From assembly GCA_020860515.1 (NCBI GenBank), contig JAJBUG010000051.1, positions 1-54,177 on the forward strand: DNA of 54,177 bases, read 5' to 3'. The position numbers were made by a program, and so were the translations under genes. Under the pieces are notes generated by a model. That model ran no database searches and was not told the origin of the DNA. It saw nothing but the letters and a program-made list of their open reading frames with translations. Below, piece after piece: positions 1 through 6,835 of the stretch; the stretch's first letter is position 1; each line of letters begins with the position of its first letter. The stretch comes from Bacteroidales bacterium. Lineage in GTDB: Bacteria; Bacteroidota; Bacteroidia; Bacteroidales; Muribaculaceae.

Positions 1-98
1 TATCCCCATTTTACCAAATTATTTAACACTTATTTATCCCGAACTCAGGTTAATAGATTAAATTCTTATCTCCATCGCCTATGATTTATGCTCTATTA

Positions 99-181
99 GG
101 ACTGATTAAGGAATTATTAAGGACTAATTGCGGTCAATTGAGAAAGCCTATTGCTTCGCTTCATCAAATCCCTTACCTTTG
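99..181 (+). promoter_or_regulatory. Promoter with three direct-repeat operator half-sites (copy 1)
   Basis: A Bacteroidota -7 box TACCTTTG lies at 174-181, 20 bp before the ATG at 201. Upstream are three direct half-sites of the form GG(A/T)CnnATT at 99, 121 and 132, with start-to-start spacings of 22 and 11 bp; the last lies 42 bp upstream of the -7 box. The same arrangement with the same spacings recurs at 5643-5725. One- and two-turn spacing of direct repeats suggests an activator binding one face of the helix. The regulator is not identifiable here. Confidence 0.6.
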
Positions 182-200
182 CATCAAAAACTTTCAACTA

Positions 201-760
201 ATGGAAAAAGACACAACAATCCCGCAAATCCCGCAAATCCACTGGTGGCGCAAGCTGGCCAGACCATTAGTAATATTCATAGGTCCATCAATAATTTTAC
301 TTTGTTATTTAAAGGGTGATTCCATTAATGCAAGATATTTAAATGAAACTGACATAATATTTAGATTCATGTTTGCAATATTAATGTTATGGTTAGCTCA
401 AGTTCTTATAGCCCCACCATTATATTTGGCACAATAAGGACCCTAAGAAAGGAAGAAAAAACAAAATATATCTTGAAATCTATTGAGCTTTCTACACAAC
501 ATATCTCAGAATTCATTTTGTTATTTCCTTTTTGGTTATGAATACCATTTTTGTTTTTCTTCTTTTCTTATAACACTATCGCTCTTTATTTTGATTTGTA
601 TATTTTCTATCAAGAATTTACTTCTTTGAATTTGAATATAATTTTAGTTATATCTTTTGGAATATTTTGGATATTTATCCATAAATTAATGAGCCATTCA
701 TATAAACTTCAAGAGGCAGCGGATGAGATAGATCAATGGATAAAAGATAGTAATAATTAA
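201..760 (+). pseudogene. Broken small integral-membrane protein
   Basis: Two open stretches probably come from one gene of about 185 codons. The first (201-437, MEKDTTIPQIPQ...) starts 20 bp after a good -7 box and encodes two hydrophobic segments, then stops at 435. The frame one base back is open from 422 to 538 and reads as charged, protein-like sequence (TLRKEEKTKYILKSIELS) ending in a hydrophobic run. It meets TGA at 539-541 and continues in the same frame to 760 with two more hydrophobic segments and a charged tail (EAADEIDQWIKDSNN). The simplest reading is a single-base deletion near 425 plus a nonsense mutation at 539. The alternative is two small genes, 201-437 and about 551-760, but the second has no convincing start (TTG at 551). 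The family is not recognised. Confidence 0.45.
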
Positions 761-779
761 AATAAAACTATATTCAAAT

Positions 780-962
780 ATGGATAACAAAATCAAATCT
801 AAGCAAGAAGAAATAGCCTTAGATAAACCAGCAGAGGAATTATCAGGGCAAACTTCTCCGACTAAGCCTAAAGAGAAAGAATCTGAAGAGACTTGGTTAG
901 AAGATTTAATAGGAGTTGTGTTAAATCCTTTCGAATGGCTTTTCCATTTGCTAACACTCTAA
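780..962 (+). CDS. Small hypothetical protein (60 aa)
   Basis: This short ORF starts with ATG 19 bp after the preceding broken gene and ends about 53 bp before the flotillin-like start. The N-terminal two thirds is highly charged (Lys/Glu rich: MDNKIKSKQEEIALDKP). The last 20 residues are hydrophobic and aromatic (VVLNPFEWLFHLLTL) and could insert into or lie along a membrane. It may be co-transcribed with the flotillin-like gene. No family is recognised, and short length makes the call uncertain. Confidence 0.4.
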   Translation: MDNKIKSKQEEIALDKPAEELSGQTSPTKPKEKESEETWLEDLIGVVLNPFEWLFHLLTL

Positions 963-1015
963 AGGTTAGGGTAACTCTGAAATATAACAATATTAATAAT
1001 AAACCAATTTTTACT

Positions 1016-2536
1016 ATGGAAATGATAACACCTTTAAACATCGTAATCATCATGGGTGTGATTGTGATAGTGCTGTTCTGCAAGGCAGCCTACGTAAAGA
1101 CACCGCCTTCAACAGCCTTGATTATCTCAGGAGTAACTAAGAATCCCAGAACCCTAATTGGCAAAGGTGGCTGGCGAATTCCTTTCTTCGATCGTACCGA
1201 CCAAGTGTATCTTGGTCAGATTACTGTTGATATTAAGACATCAGTGCCAGTACCAACCAAAGATTTCATCAACGTGAGAGTTGATGCAGTGTCGAAAGTT
1301 CGTATAAAATCCGACCCTGATTCCATCCGATTGGCTGCAAAGAACTTCTTGAATATGAATGAAAAACAAATACAAGATTCTTTGCAAGATTCATTTGAAG
1401 GCAATATGCGTGAAATCATTGGCACCCTCGAACTGGTTCCTCTCAACAACGATCGCGATTCTTTTTCTGACCAAATTCAGAAGAAAGCAGCTGTAGATAT
1501 GGAAAAGCTGGGAATAGAAATCATTTCCTGTAACATTCAGAATGTCACCGATGAGCAAGGCTTGATAAAAGACCTTGGTGCTGATAACACCTGGAAAATC
1601 AAGAAAGATGCAGCTATCACCAAAGCTCGGTCAGAGCAAGACATAGAGATAGCGCAAGCCGATGCTAAAAAGAAAGCCAATGATGCTCGTGTGGAAGCTG
1701 AGACCGCAATTGCTCAACGCAACAATGATCTTGAAATCAAAAAAGCAGACCTTAAGCAACTCTCCGACACCCAAAAGGCGATTGCCGATGCTGCTTACGA
1801 GATTCAAAAGCAGGAGCAACAGCGAACTATTAACACAAAGACAGTTGAAGCTCAAATCGAACAAGCTCGCCAAGAACAGCACCTGACCCAGGAAAGAGTA
1901 ATAATCAAGGAGAACGAACTTCGTGCTGAGATTGAAAAGCAAGCAGCAGCTGAGAAAGTCAAGACTGAGACCGATGCAGCCGCAGCTCGTGAGGCAAAAA
2001 TCAAAGAAGCGGATGCCGAACTCGAAGCACGCAAGAAAGCTGCCGAAGCTCAGGCTTATGAGGCTGAGCAAGCAAAGTTGGCCCAGATAGCCAAAGCAGA
2101 TGCCGCAATCTATGAGCAACAAAAACGCGCTGAAGCCATCAAACTTGTGGGCCAAGCTGAGGCAGAAGCAATCCGCGCTAAGGGTAATGCCGAAGCAGAA
2201 GCTCTCGAAAAAAAAGCTAAAGCGTATAAGAACTATAATGATACTATCAAAATTACCGAGGCATTAGTGGATAAGCTTCCTGAAATAGCTCAGGCTGTTG
2301 CACAACCATTGGCCAACATAAGCGACATTCACATCTACGGATCTGGAGCAGAAGCTTCCAACCTGACCTCCAATGTGCCAGTGGTCACCAAGCAAGTGTT
2401 CGACACCATGCGCCAAGCCACTGGCGTAGATATGGCTGATGTTCTTCGCTCAGGCACCATACAAGCACGCACTGACCGCAACGTTCGCGTAGAGGGTGGT
2501 GAAGGCATCCTTGACGCAATCACCGGCAAAGAGTAA
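1016..2536 (+). CDS. Flotillin-like SPFH/band 7 membrane-scaffold protein
   Basis: This 506-aa protein begins with one hydrophobic anchor (about residues 5-24, PLNIVIIMGVIVIVLF). An SPFH/band 7 region follows (about 30-200: STALIISGV, GGWRIPFFDR, LDLVPL-like strands), then a very long Ala/Glu/Lys/Gln coiled coil (about 210-430) and a short C-terminal domain. This is the flotillin architecture: the proteins oligomerise on the cytoplasmic membrane and organise microdomains. The frame is open upstream to 893, but that part has no plausible start and overlaps the 780-962 ORF, so I take ATG 1016 (ATG 1022 is an alternative). Bacterial flotillin genes often sit beside an NfeD-type gene; none is evident here. 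The following gene encodes a different membrane protein of unknown function. Confidence 0.85.
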   Translation: MEMITPLNIVIIMGVIVIVLFCKAAYVKTPPSTALIISGVTKNPRTLIGKGGWRIPFFDRTDQVYLGQITVDIKTSVPVPTKDFINVRVDAVSKVRIKSDPDSIRLAAKNFLNMNEKQIQDSLQDSFEGNMREIIGTLELVPLNNDRDSFSDQIQKKAAVDMEKLGIEIISCNIQNVTDEQGLIKDLGADNTWKIKKDAAITKARSEQDIEIAQADAKKKANDARVEAETAIAQRNNDLEIKKADLKQLSDTQKAIADAAYEIQKQEQQRTINTKTVEAQIEQARQEQHLTQERVIIKENELRAEIEKQAAAEKVKTETDAAAAREAKIKEADAELEARKKAAEAQAYEAEQAKLAQIAKADAAIYEQQKRAEAIKLVGQAEAEAIRAKGNAEAEALEKKAKAYKNYNDTIKITEALVDKLPEIAQAVAQPLANISDIHIYGSGAEASNLTSNVPVVTKQVFDTMRQATGVDMADVLRSGTIQARTDRNVRVEGGEGILDAITGKE

Positions 2537-2556
2537 AGAAAAAACACCCTTATGAT

Positions 2557-2587
2557 GGGGAAATACATTAAAAACAAGTGTTTCCCC
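2557..2587 (+). other. Stem-loop after the flotillin-like gene
   Basis: GGGGAAATAC at 2557-2566 pairs with GTGTTTCCCC at 2578-2587 (ten pairs including one wobble; 11-nt A-rich loop). It lies between the flotillin-like stop and the next ATG. There is no T-tract, so it is more likely an mRNA processing or stability hairpin, or a weak attenuator, than an intrinsic terminator. Confidence 0.45.
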
Positions 2588-2608
2588 AACATAAAATTAT
2601 AATAGACC

Positions 2609-3484
2609 ATGAGTGAAGCAGTGAAGACTATCATAGGTATAGTAACGATTATAACCTTGCTTGTCGTTGTGTACAAAGCAAGCAAAGACAATATGAAGCT
2701 TTTCAATTGGGGAGTAAATCTTATTGTGATAGGGACATCAATTACTTTGTTTACTATTATGTGTCTTAAAAATTACGAGATAAAATCAATGGCAGACACA
2801 GAAACCTATATAACAATAATTATTGGGAGTATAGCTGTTTTTATGGCAACCATCTTTGCCGTAAAAATTAGAGATGACAAAGGAATTAAGACATTCTTGG
2901 TCTCATTAGCATTGTGTTGTGATTTGATTATATTCTTGTCAATTGAAGCTTCTGCTAACAAATATAAGAAACTCTTGACACTCGATGAATGGTACCAGGA
3001 ACCCGAAACAAGGGAACTGAGATACCAATGGACTGAGACTTGTTTAGATGGCCATGCGATATTAGAAGTCAGAAGCAAGCTTACACAAGAGGATACTATC
3101 AGATACGAACTTGTAGGATTGGACGGAAATCCAGAACTCTGGGTGGATCATAATATTCTATGTAGAAAAAATACAGAAAAGGTTTGTGAGGGATTTGAAA
3201 GAATAGTCTCTGCCCATGACCCCCGATGCTGTTGTGGAAAAGAATCTGATGGGGGTTGTTCGTTGGACCAAACGCCCATAGCATTAAAAGCCAAGCAGAA
3301 TGACAGCAATGTAATCATTGTCGATGAGGAACATTTCGGACATTTATTTAGTGTATGCTATGCCTCTTTGGAGGGTGCATATCTTAATAGATTAAAGCCA
3401 TGTACCTATGGGAAGATTCTTGGAGTGACACATTCAAAGACTTGTCCTTGTATTGAGCAGGATATTATCACAAGTGAAGACTAA
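2609..3484 (+). CDS. Membrane protein with Cys-rich soluble C-terminal region, function unknown
   Basis: This 291-aa protein has four predicted membrane segments in the first 110 residues (about 6-25, 32-52, 66-86 and 93-112) and then a soluble region of about 180 residues. The soluble part is unusually rich in cysteine, with HDPRCCCGKESDGGC near residues 203-217 and SKTCPCIEQD near the C-terminus. That could mean a metal site or disulfides, depending on which side of the membrane it faces. The start is ATG 2609, 72 bp after the flotillin-like stop, so the two may share a transcript. No family is recognised, and it does not look like NfeD. The region is AT-rich compared with the operon further downstream. 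Confidence 0.6.
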   Translation: MSEAVKTIIGIVTIITLLVVVYKASKDNMKLFNWGVNLIVIGTSITLFTIMCLKNYEIKSMADTETYITIIIGSIAVFMATIFAVKIRDDKGIKTFLVSLALCCDLIIFLSIEASANKYKKLLTLDEWYQEPETRELRYQWTETCLDGHAILEVRSKLTQEDTIRYELVGLDGNPELWVDHNILCRKNTEKVCEGFERIVSAHDPRCCCGKESDGGCSLDQTPIALKAKQNDSNVIIVDEEHFGHLFSVCYASLEGAYLNRLKPCTYGKILGVTHSKTCPCIEQDIITSED

Positions 3485-3506
3485 AACTGAAAAGAAACAA
3501 CTAATT

Positions 3507-3884
3507 ATGGATATTATTTCTCTTACTATCAAAATTCTAAAAGATTTCGACATTTTTTTAGAGTTTCTAAAATCTAAACGCCAAGAACGTGATTTCATGA
3601 TTGATAAGATATTCACTAAACTCAAGGATGAATATCCTAATCAAAGAATGATCCGTCCACTCGACTTTGTTATCACTAAGAAACTTAATATCGGAATTGT
3701 CAACGAGGTCAGTGGTTTTAGAAACAAACTTTCTATAACTTTCTTAGACAAAGTCAACAACAAGGATGATTATGTTGCATGGCATCCTCAAGAAGAAGTC
3801 ATTCTATTGGAGTCGCTTCAACATCTGTTAGCTCGTATGACATGTCACTCCTTAAGCCACTCCTGCATTCCTGATAACTTCTAA
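3507..3884 (+). CDS. Hypothetical protein (125 aa)
   Basis: The start is set at ATG 3507, 22 bp after the preceding stop. An upstream in-frame extension to 3453 would overlap the previous gene and lacks a good start. The protein is soluble and mixed alpha/beta in appearance. The N-terminus is helical and charged (ILKDFDIFLEFLKSKRQERD), the middle resembles beta strands (DFVITKKLNIGIVNEV) and the C-terminus has two histidines and two cysteines (TCHSLSHSCIP). No family is recognised. It lies same-strand and close to its neighbour, which suggests co-transcription. Confidence 0.5.
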   Translation: MDIISLTIKILKDFDIFLEFLKSKRQERDFMIDKIFTKLKDEYPNQRMIRPLDFVITKKLNIGIVNEVSGFRNKLSITFLDKVNNKDDYVAWHPQEEVILLESLQHLLARMTCHSLSHSCIPDNF

Positions 3885-4021
3885 TGAATAAAGATTATAT
3901 CAATATCAAGAAAGAGGTATAATCAAGAAAAATGGAAGATTTCGATCATAATTTGGTAAAAGGTGTATGGTATTCCCCAAAATGAAATACAGTCCAACGA
4001 AAAATGTAAAAAAACAAAACA

Positions 4022-5371
4022 ATGAAGCCTGACATTTCCATAACAGCTCGTGTAGCGGCTGCGACACGCTGGTATATCAGCCAATATCTTGGTAAAGCTA
4101 TTGAGGCTGCAAAAGCAGTCTTGACCCCTGAGCAATTGTCAAGACTTAATGACCTTGCCTTTGCAAAAGATTATATGGAAGCGACCGCTTGGCAATCTGA
4201 GCAAGAAGCCATGGCTGATGTAATCAAGAAGTGGGATAACGAATTCTCTAATAATTTTGATAATAAAAGTGTTATTGATGGAGTTTTGGAACTCATCAAT
4301 CCTCTTCATGATTTCTATAAGATGTTATCCTTGCATTACGGTAAAGAAGAACAATCCGGCATTAATACCAAAGCAGAAAAACACGCGCAATATCTTTGGA
4401 AAAAGTTTTCTGAGGATGAATACAAAAAGCATGGTTTAACCCCACTCCTACTAAAAAGTCATATAATTTCTGGTCCAAATTTAAATACATTCTTTACCTT
4501 AAGTTTAAATGAATGCCAAAAGCCTTCTCATCTTGAATGGCTTAGAATAAATGGTGATTCTTTGGCAGACGGTCATTTCCCGTCAAATTCAGATTATATT
4601 GAATCCGAACAAAAATATGTAAATGAGATATCTGATTTAGACAAGAAAGCTCAAAGCGTATATATTGATTTGTCAAAAATTATAGTTGGCCTTATGGAGA
4701 AGGAAAATCGTGGCTTCAATACTCCAGAACTGTTAACCTACACAGATGTAGGCTTTGGGAAAAATAGCACAACCAGTCTTGATGATTGCTATGTCTTAGG
4801 TCCAGAAAACCGTTATCAAATATTGATAGAGTTAGCAGGTATCAATAATACGTATGATTTACAGTTAGCTTTGGCTCATGAACTTGCTCATGCCATACAA
4901 TACCATTATGGTATTTTCCAGCAACTTGATATTCTCTATGCCAATAACGACGGTCATTTGCCAGACAATTGGAAGCGACGGACTGAAAATCATGCAGATT
5001 GTCTTGCTGGTCTAATTTTGAAAAAATATCTAACTAATGACATTACAGCACTGGAGGCTATTTCTTGGGAAGCTGCTAAAGTTGGTAGTGATTATATACG
5101 AATTAAAAAAAGAGGTAGAACCAAGAATAATAAATCCATTGATCATGGTGTTGCCCAAGAGCGCTATGAGGCTATAAAACTTGGCTTCTCATGTGAGAAA
5201 ATATCATCATTACCAGATTTCTATTCTCCAAAATATGAGCTTATGCCACTTCAGGACGATTCTCCATTTCTCCAATCTATACTACAACGCTTTCCGCCTA
5301 CCTCTCTCGAAATGCGCCACATAGAGATTGCAAATCGTTTGAAAAATCATCAAGAAACAATCAAAATTTGA
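4022..5371 (+). CDS. Zinc-metallopeptidase-like protein (HExxH)
   Basis: This 449-aa protein has an unrecognised N-terminal region of about 270 residues and then a gluzincin-like core. HELAHAIQYHYG places H286, E287 and H290 as the metal-binding HExxH. About 32 residues on, ENHADCLAGL (E322) matches the position and form of the third ligand in the YpfJ-type neutral zinc peptidase family (E-x-x-ADC-x-AG). There is no signal peptide or membrane segment, so it is probably cytoplasmic. The intergenic gap before it is 137 bp. The ATG at 4022 follows an A-rich tract. Its substrate is unknown. The N-terminal region is not part of the usual family, so a regulatory or toxin-like role cannot be excluded. 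Confidence 0.6.
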   Translation: MKPDISITARVAAATRWYISQYLGKAIEAAKAVLTPEQLSRLNDLAFAKDYMEATAWQSEQEAMADVIKKWDNEFSNNFDNKSVIDGVLELINPLHDFYKMLSLHYGKEEQSGINTKAEKHAQYLWKKFSEDEYKKHGLTPLLLKSHIISGPNLNTFFTLSLNECQKPSHLEWLRINGDSLADGHFPSNSDYIESEQKYVNEISDLDKKAQSVYIDLSKIIVGLMEKENRGFNTPELLTYTDVGFGKNSTTSLDDCYVLGPENRYQILIELAGINNTYDLQLALAHELAHAIQYHYGIFQQLDILYANNDGHLPDNWKRRTENHADCLAGLILKKYLTNDITALEAISWEAAKVGSDYIRIKKRGRTKNNKSIDHGVAQERYEAIKLGFSCEKISSLPDFYSPKYELMPLQDDSPFLQSILQRFPPTSLEMRHIEIANRLKNHQETIKI

Positions 5372-5377
5372 TTTTCT

Positions 5378-5617
5378 ATGGGACAATTAAGAAGAAACAC
5401 TCATATCTCTATTTTCTCCGTCACACTGACCCTGCTATCAGTGTGGCTGGTGGCATTTATGAGTATAATGGCCTTGGCGCACTGCTTGATAACCGAGGAG
5501 GATAGTCTTTCACAGATTATTGGATATATTCTTTTAACCATCTCTCTTTGGGTTACGATCTCCAGCCATTGCTTCACAAAAAATCATTCATTAAAATGCG
5601 GTAGCAAACATAGATAA
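5378..5617 (+). CDS. Small two-helix membrane protein (79 aa)
   Basis: It starts 6 bp after the metallopeptidase-like gene, so it is very likely co-transcribed with it. Two hydrophobic segments (about residues 13-36 and 46-63) are joined by a short acidic loop (LITEEDSLSQ), with a basic, Cys-containing C-terminus (HCFTKNHSLKCGSKHR). No family is recognised. The tight coupling suggests that it works with, or anchors, the peptidase-like protein, but that is inference. Confidence 0.5.
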   Translation: MGQLRRNTHISIFSVTLTLLSVWLVAFMSIMALAHCLITEEDSLSQIIGYILLTISLWVTISSHCFTKNHSLKCGSKHR

Positions 5618-5642
5618 AAAGGGGGTCAGCTAACCCCATTTA

Positions 5643-5725
5643 GGACTGACAGAAGAAAAGTTAAGGACTGATTGAGGACATTTGAAAACACCTATTAGAT
5701 ATTTATCCATTTCTTATTACATTTG
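5643..5725 (+). promoter_or_regulatory. Promoter with three direct-repeat operator half-sites (copy 2)
   Basis: The -7 box TACATTTG is at 5718-5725. Half-sites GGACTGACA (5643), GGACTGATT (5665) and GGACATTTG (5676) are spaced 22 and 11 bp apart, and the last is 42 bp before the -7 box. All three distances equal those at 99-181. The core 32 bp (5665-5696 against 121-152) agree at about 25 positions. The shared spacing points to a common regulator for the small secreted protein at 5852 and the gene at 201. Confidence 0.6.
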
Positions 5726-5851
5726 TACCCAAAACCAAATTTCAAGTTCTGTGGCTTAGTAACCATAGAACTCCAAGAAGAAGCACAATCAAATATTGAT
5801 TGATCCTCTTCAATAAGATAACAACCAAATGTTAAACCAAAATTCACTCAC

Positions 5852-6214
5852 ATGAAGAAGAAAATCCTAATGGCTCTCGGAGCCATCGCGCTGCTCTCGG
5901 GCATAGCCTTCGCAGCCACTCCTAATACCACGATCAGTGGTAACTCTGTTGGGCTTAATGGCACATCAACTTCCTTTCCTCTGTACTTCGCTGACGATGA
6001 CGATGAACTGCAACCCATTTTCATTTCGCGTGGATATAGTCTTGACGAGTTGACAGACATGGTGGAGGGAGCACAAGAAGCCTACCTTGATGCCAATGGT
6101 TATTACCATATCAAGAAAGATGGTAAATGGTACATCTACGCATGGTCAGCCAACAGTCAGATGTATTATTGTGTATATGTCAACAAAAAGGATAAAACCA
6201 ACATCACTGTCTAA
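5852..6214 (+). CDS. Small secreted protein of unknown function (120 aa)
   Basis: A clear signal peptide (MKKKILMALGAIALLSGIAFA) is followed by a mature region of about 100 residues with an acidic run (ADDDDELQP), a helix (DELTDMVEGAQEAYLDANG) and a beta-like, Tyr/Trp-rich C-terminus (YYHIKKDGKWYIYAW). It has the look of a small exported protein rather than a lipoprotein, because there is no lipobox. It is monocistronic, with its own regulated promoter at 5643-5725 and a strong terminator 45 bp downstream. No family is recognised. The 126-bp leader between promoter and ATG is long and could carry post-transcriptional control. Confidence 0.65.
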   Translation: MKKKILMALGAIALLSGIAFAATPNTTISGNSVGLNGTSTSFPLYFADDDDELQPIFISRGYSLDELTDMVEGAQEAYLDANGYYHIKKDGKWYIYAWSANSQMYYCVYVNKKDKTNITV

Positions 6215-6257
6215 ATTATGCATAGCCAAACGGCTATTGGAGATATTTGTAGATGCA

Positions 6258-6300
6258 CGTTAACGCCTCTTGCTGAGAAGCAGGGGCGTTAATCTTTTTT
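6258..6300 (+). terminator. Intrinsic terminator after the small secreted protein
   Basis: TTAACGCC at 6260-6267 pairs with GGCGTTAA at 6285-6292. An inner TGCT/AGCA pairing adds to the stem, and it is followed by the T-rich run TCTTTTTT to 6300. This is a classical Rho-independent terminator that ends the 5852-6214 transcript. Confidence 0.85.
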
Positions 6301-6323
6301 AGCGCAAACTTTCTTTCTTCACT

Positions 6324-6355
6324 TTTGGTCAATGGGGGAAAAGGCAGTAACTTTG
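6324..6355 (+). promoter_or_regulatory. Bacteroidota-type promoter driving a non-coding stretch
   Basis: TTTG at 6324-6327 and TAACTTTG at 6348-6355 are separated by 20 bp, an almost ideal -33/-7 pair. Transcription would start near 6362. The next substantial ORF begins only at 6836, and a terminator intervenes at 6689-6722. Confidence 0.7.
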
Positions 6356-6361
6356 TACTAA

Positions 6362-6722
6362 TTTTAAGTGAACCAACAACTGGTCAAAAATTTTGACCAG
6401 CAGTGAACTTGTGTAGATTTTACACAAGTTGAAGATTCTCCTTAACTGACATTATTAATATAGAGGATATGAACACTACGTAAAGGAAGAATGGAAGGCA
6501 CCAATTGCCTCCTGAGAGTTAAGCTACACATTCACTAACACAATCGGTGGAAAATCGGTGCAAAATTCAGACCCTTTATAAACAACTACAAATCAGCTGT
6601 TTACGTTTGAGGGTACACGTCCATAAGGCGTGGAGCTGTTATATTTTCCACATCTTTCTTTAGAGGTATTCCGACCACCTTCAACATAAGGCGTGGCATA
6701 ACAGCCCAACGCCTCTTTTTTT
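6362..6722 (+). ncRNA. Candidate structured non-coding RNA (about 360 nt)
   Basis: No meaningful ORF fits between the promoter at 6324-6355 and the terminator ending at 6722; the longest RBS-like start, ATG 6469, gives only four codons. The segment is rich in perfect stems. The first is CTGGTCAAAA/TTTTGACCAG around 6380-6400. The second is a 10-bp stem AACTTGTGTA/TACACAAGTT at 6406-6430. A long-range pairing joins 6626-6642 with 6698-6714 (15 of 17 positions complementary) immediately before a T7 tract. ACGTAAA near 6478 can also pair with TTTACGT near 6600. I do not recognise tmRNA, RNase P RNA or SRP RNA signatures. It could instead be a long attenuated leader for the 6836 gene. Confidence 0.45.
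6689..6722 (+). terminator. Intrinsic terminator, possibly attenuator
   Basis: AGGCGT at 6689-6694 pairs with ACGCCT at 6709-6714, followed by CTTTTTTT to 6722. The same AGGCGTGG sequence also occurs at 6626-6633. Together with GCTGTTAT (6635-6642) it can pair with the terminator's 3' arm over a longer stretch, so two mutually exclusive folds exist. It lies 113 bp before the LruC lipoprotein start. Confidence 0.65.
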
Positions 6723-6835
6723 GTATATATCCTTGTCATGGGGCTGATGGCAGAGCAACATATAGCAACCACTCACAATCAACTATCAACTGTATAGCTT
6801 ACTAACCATTAATTTAACTGCCTAAATTACCTATC

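Noticed and set aside
893..1015. Upstream extension of the flotillin-like gene
   Set aside because: It overlaps another small ORF, has no good start and would bury the N-terminal anchor; ATG 1016 is better.
6362..6722. tmRNA, RNase P RNA or SRP RNA
   Set aside because: None of the conserved sequence blocks of these RNAs could be found on either strand here or at 9430-9730.
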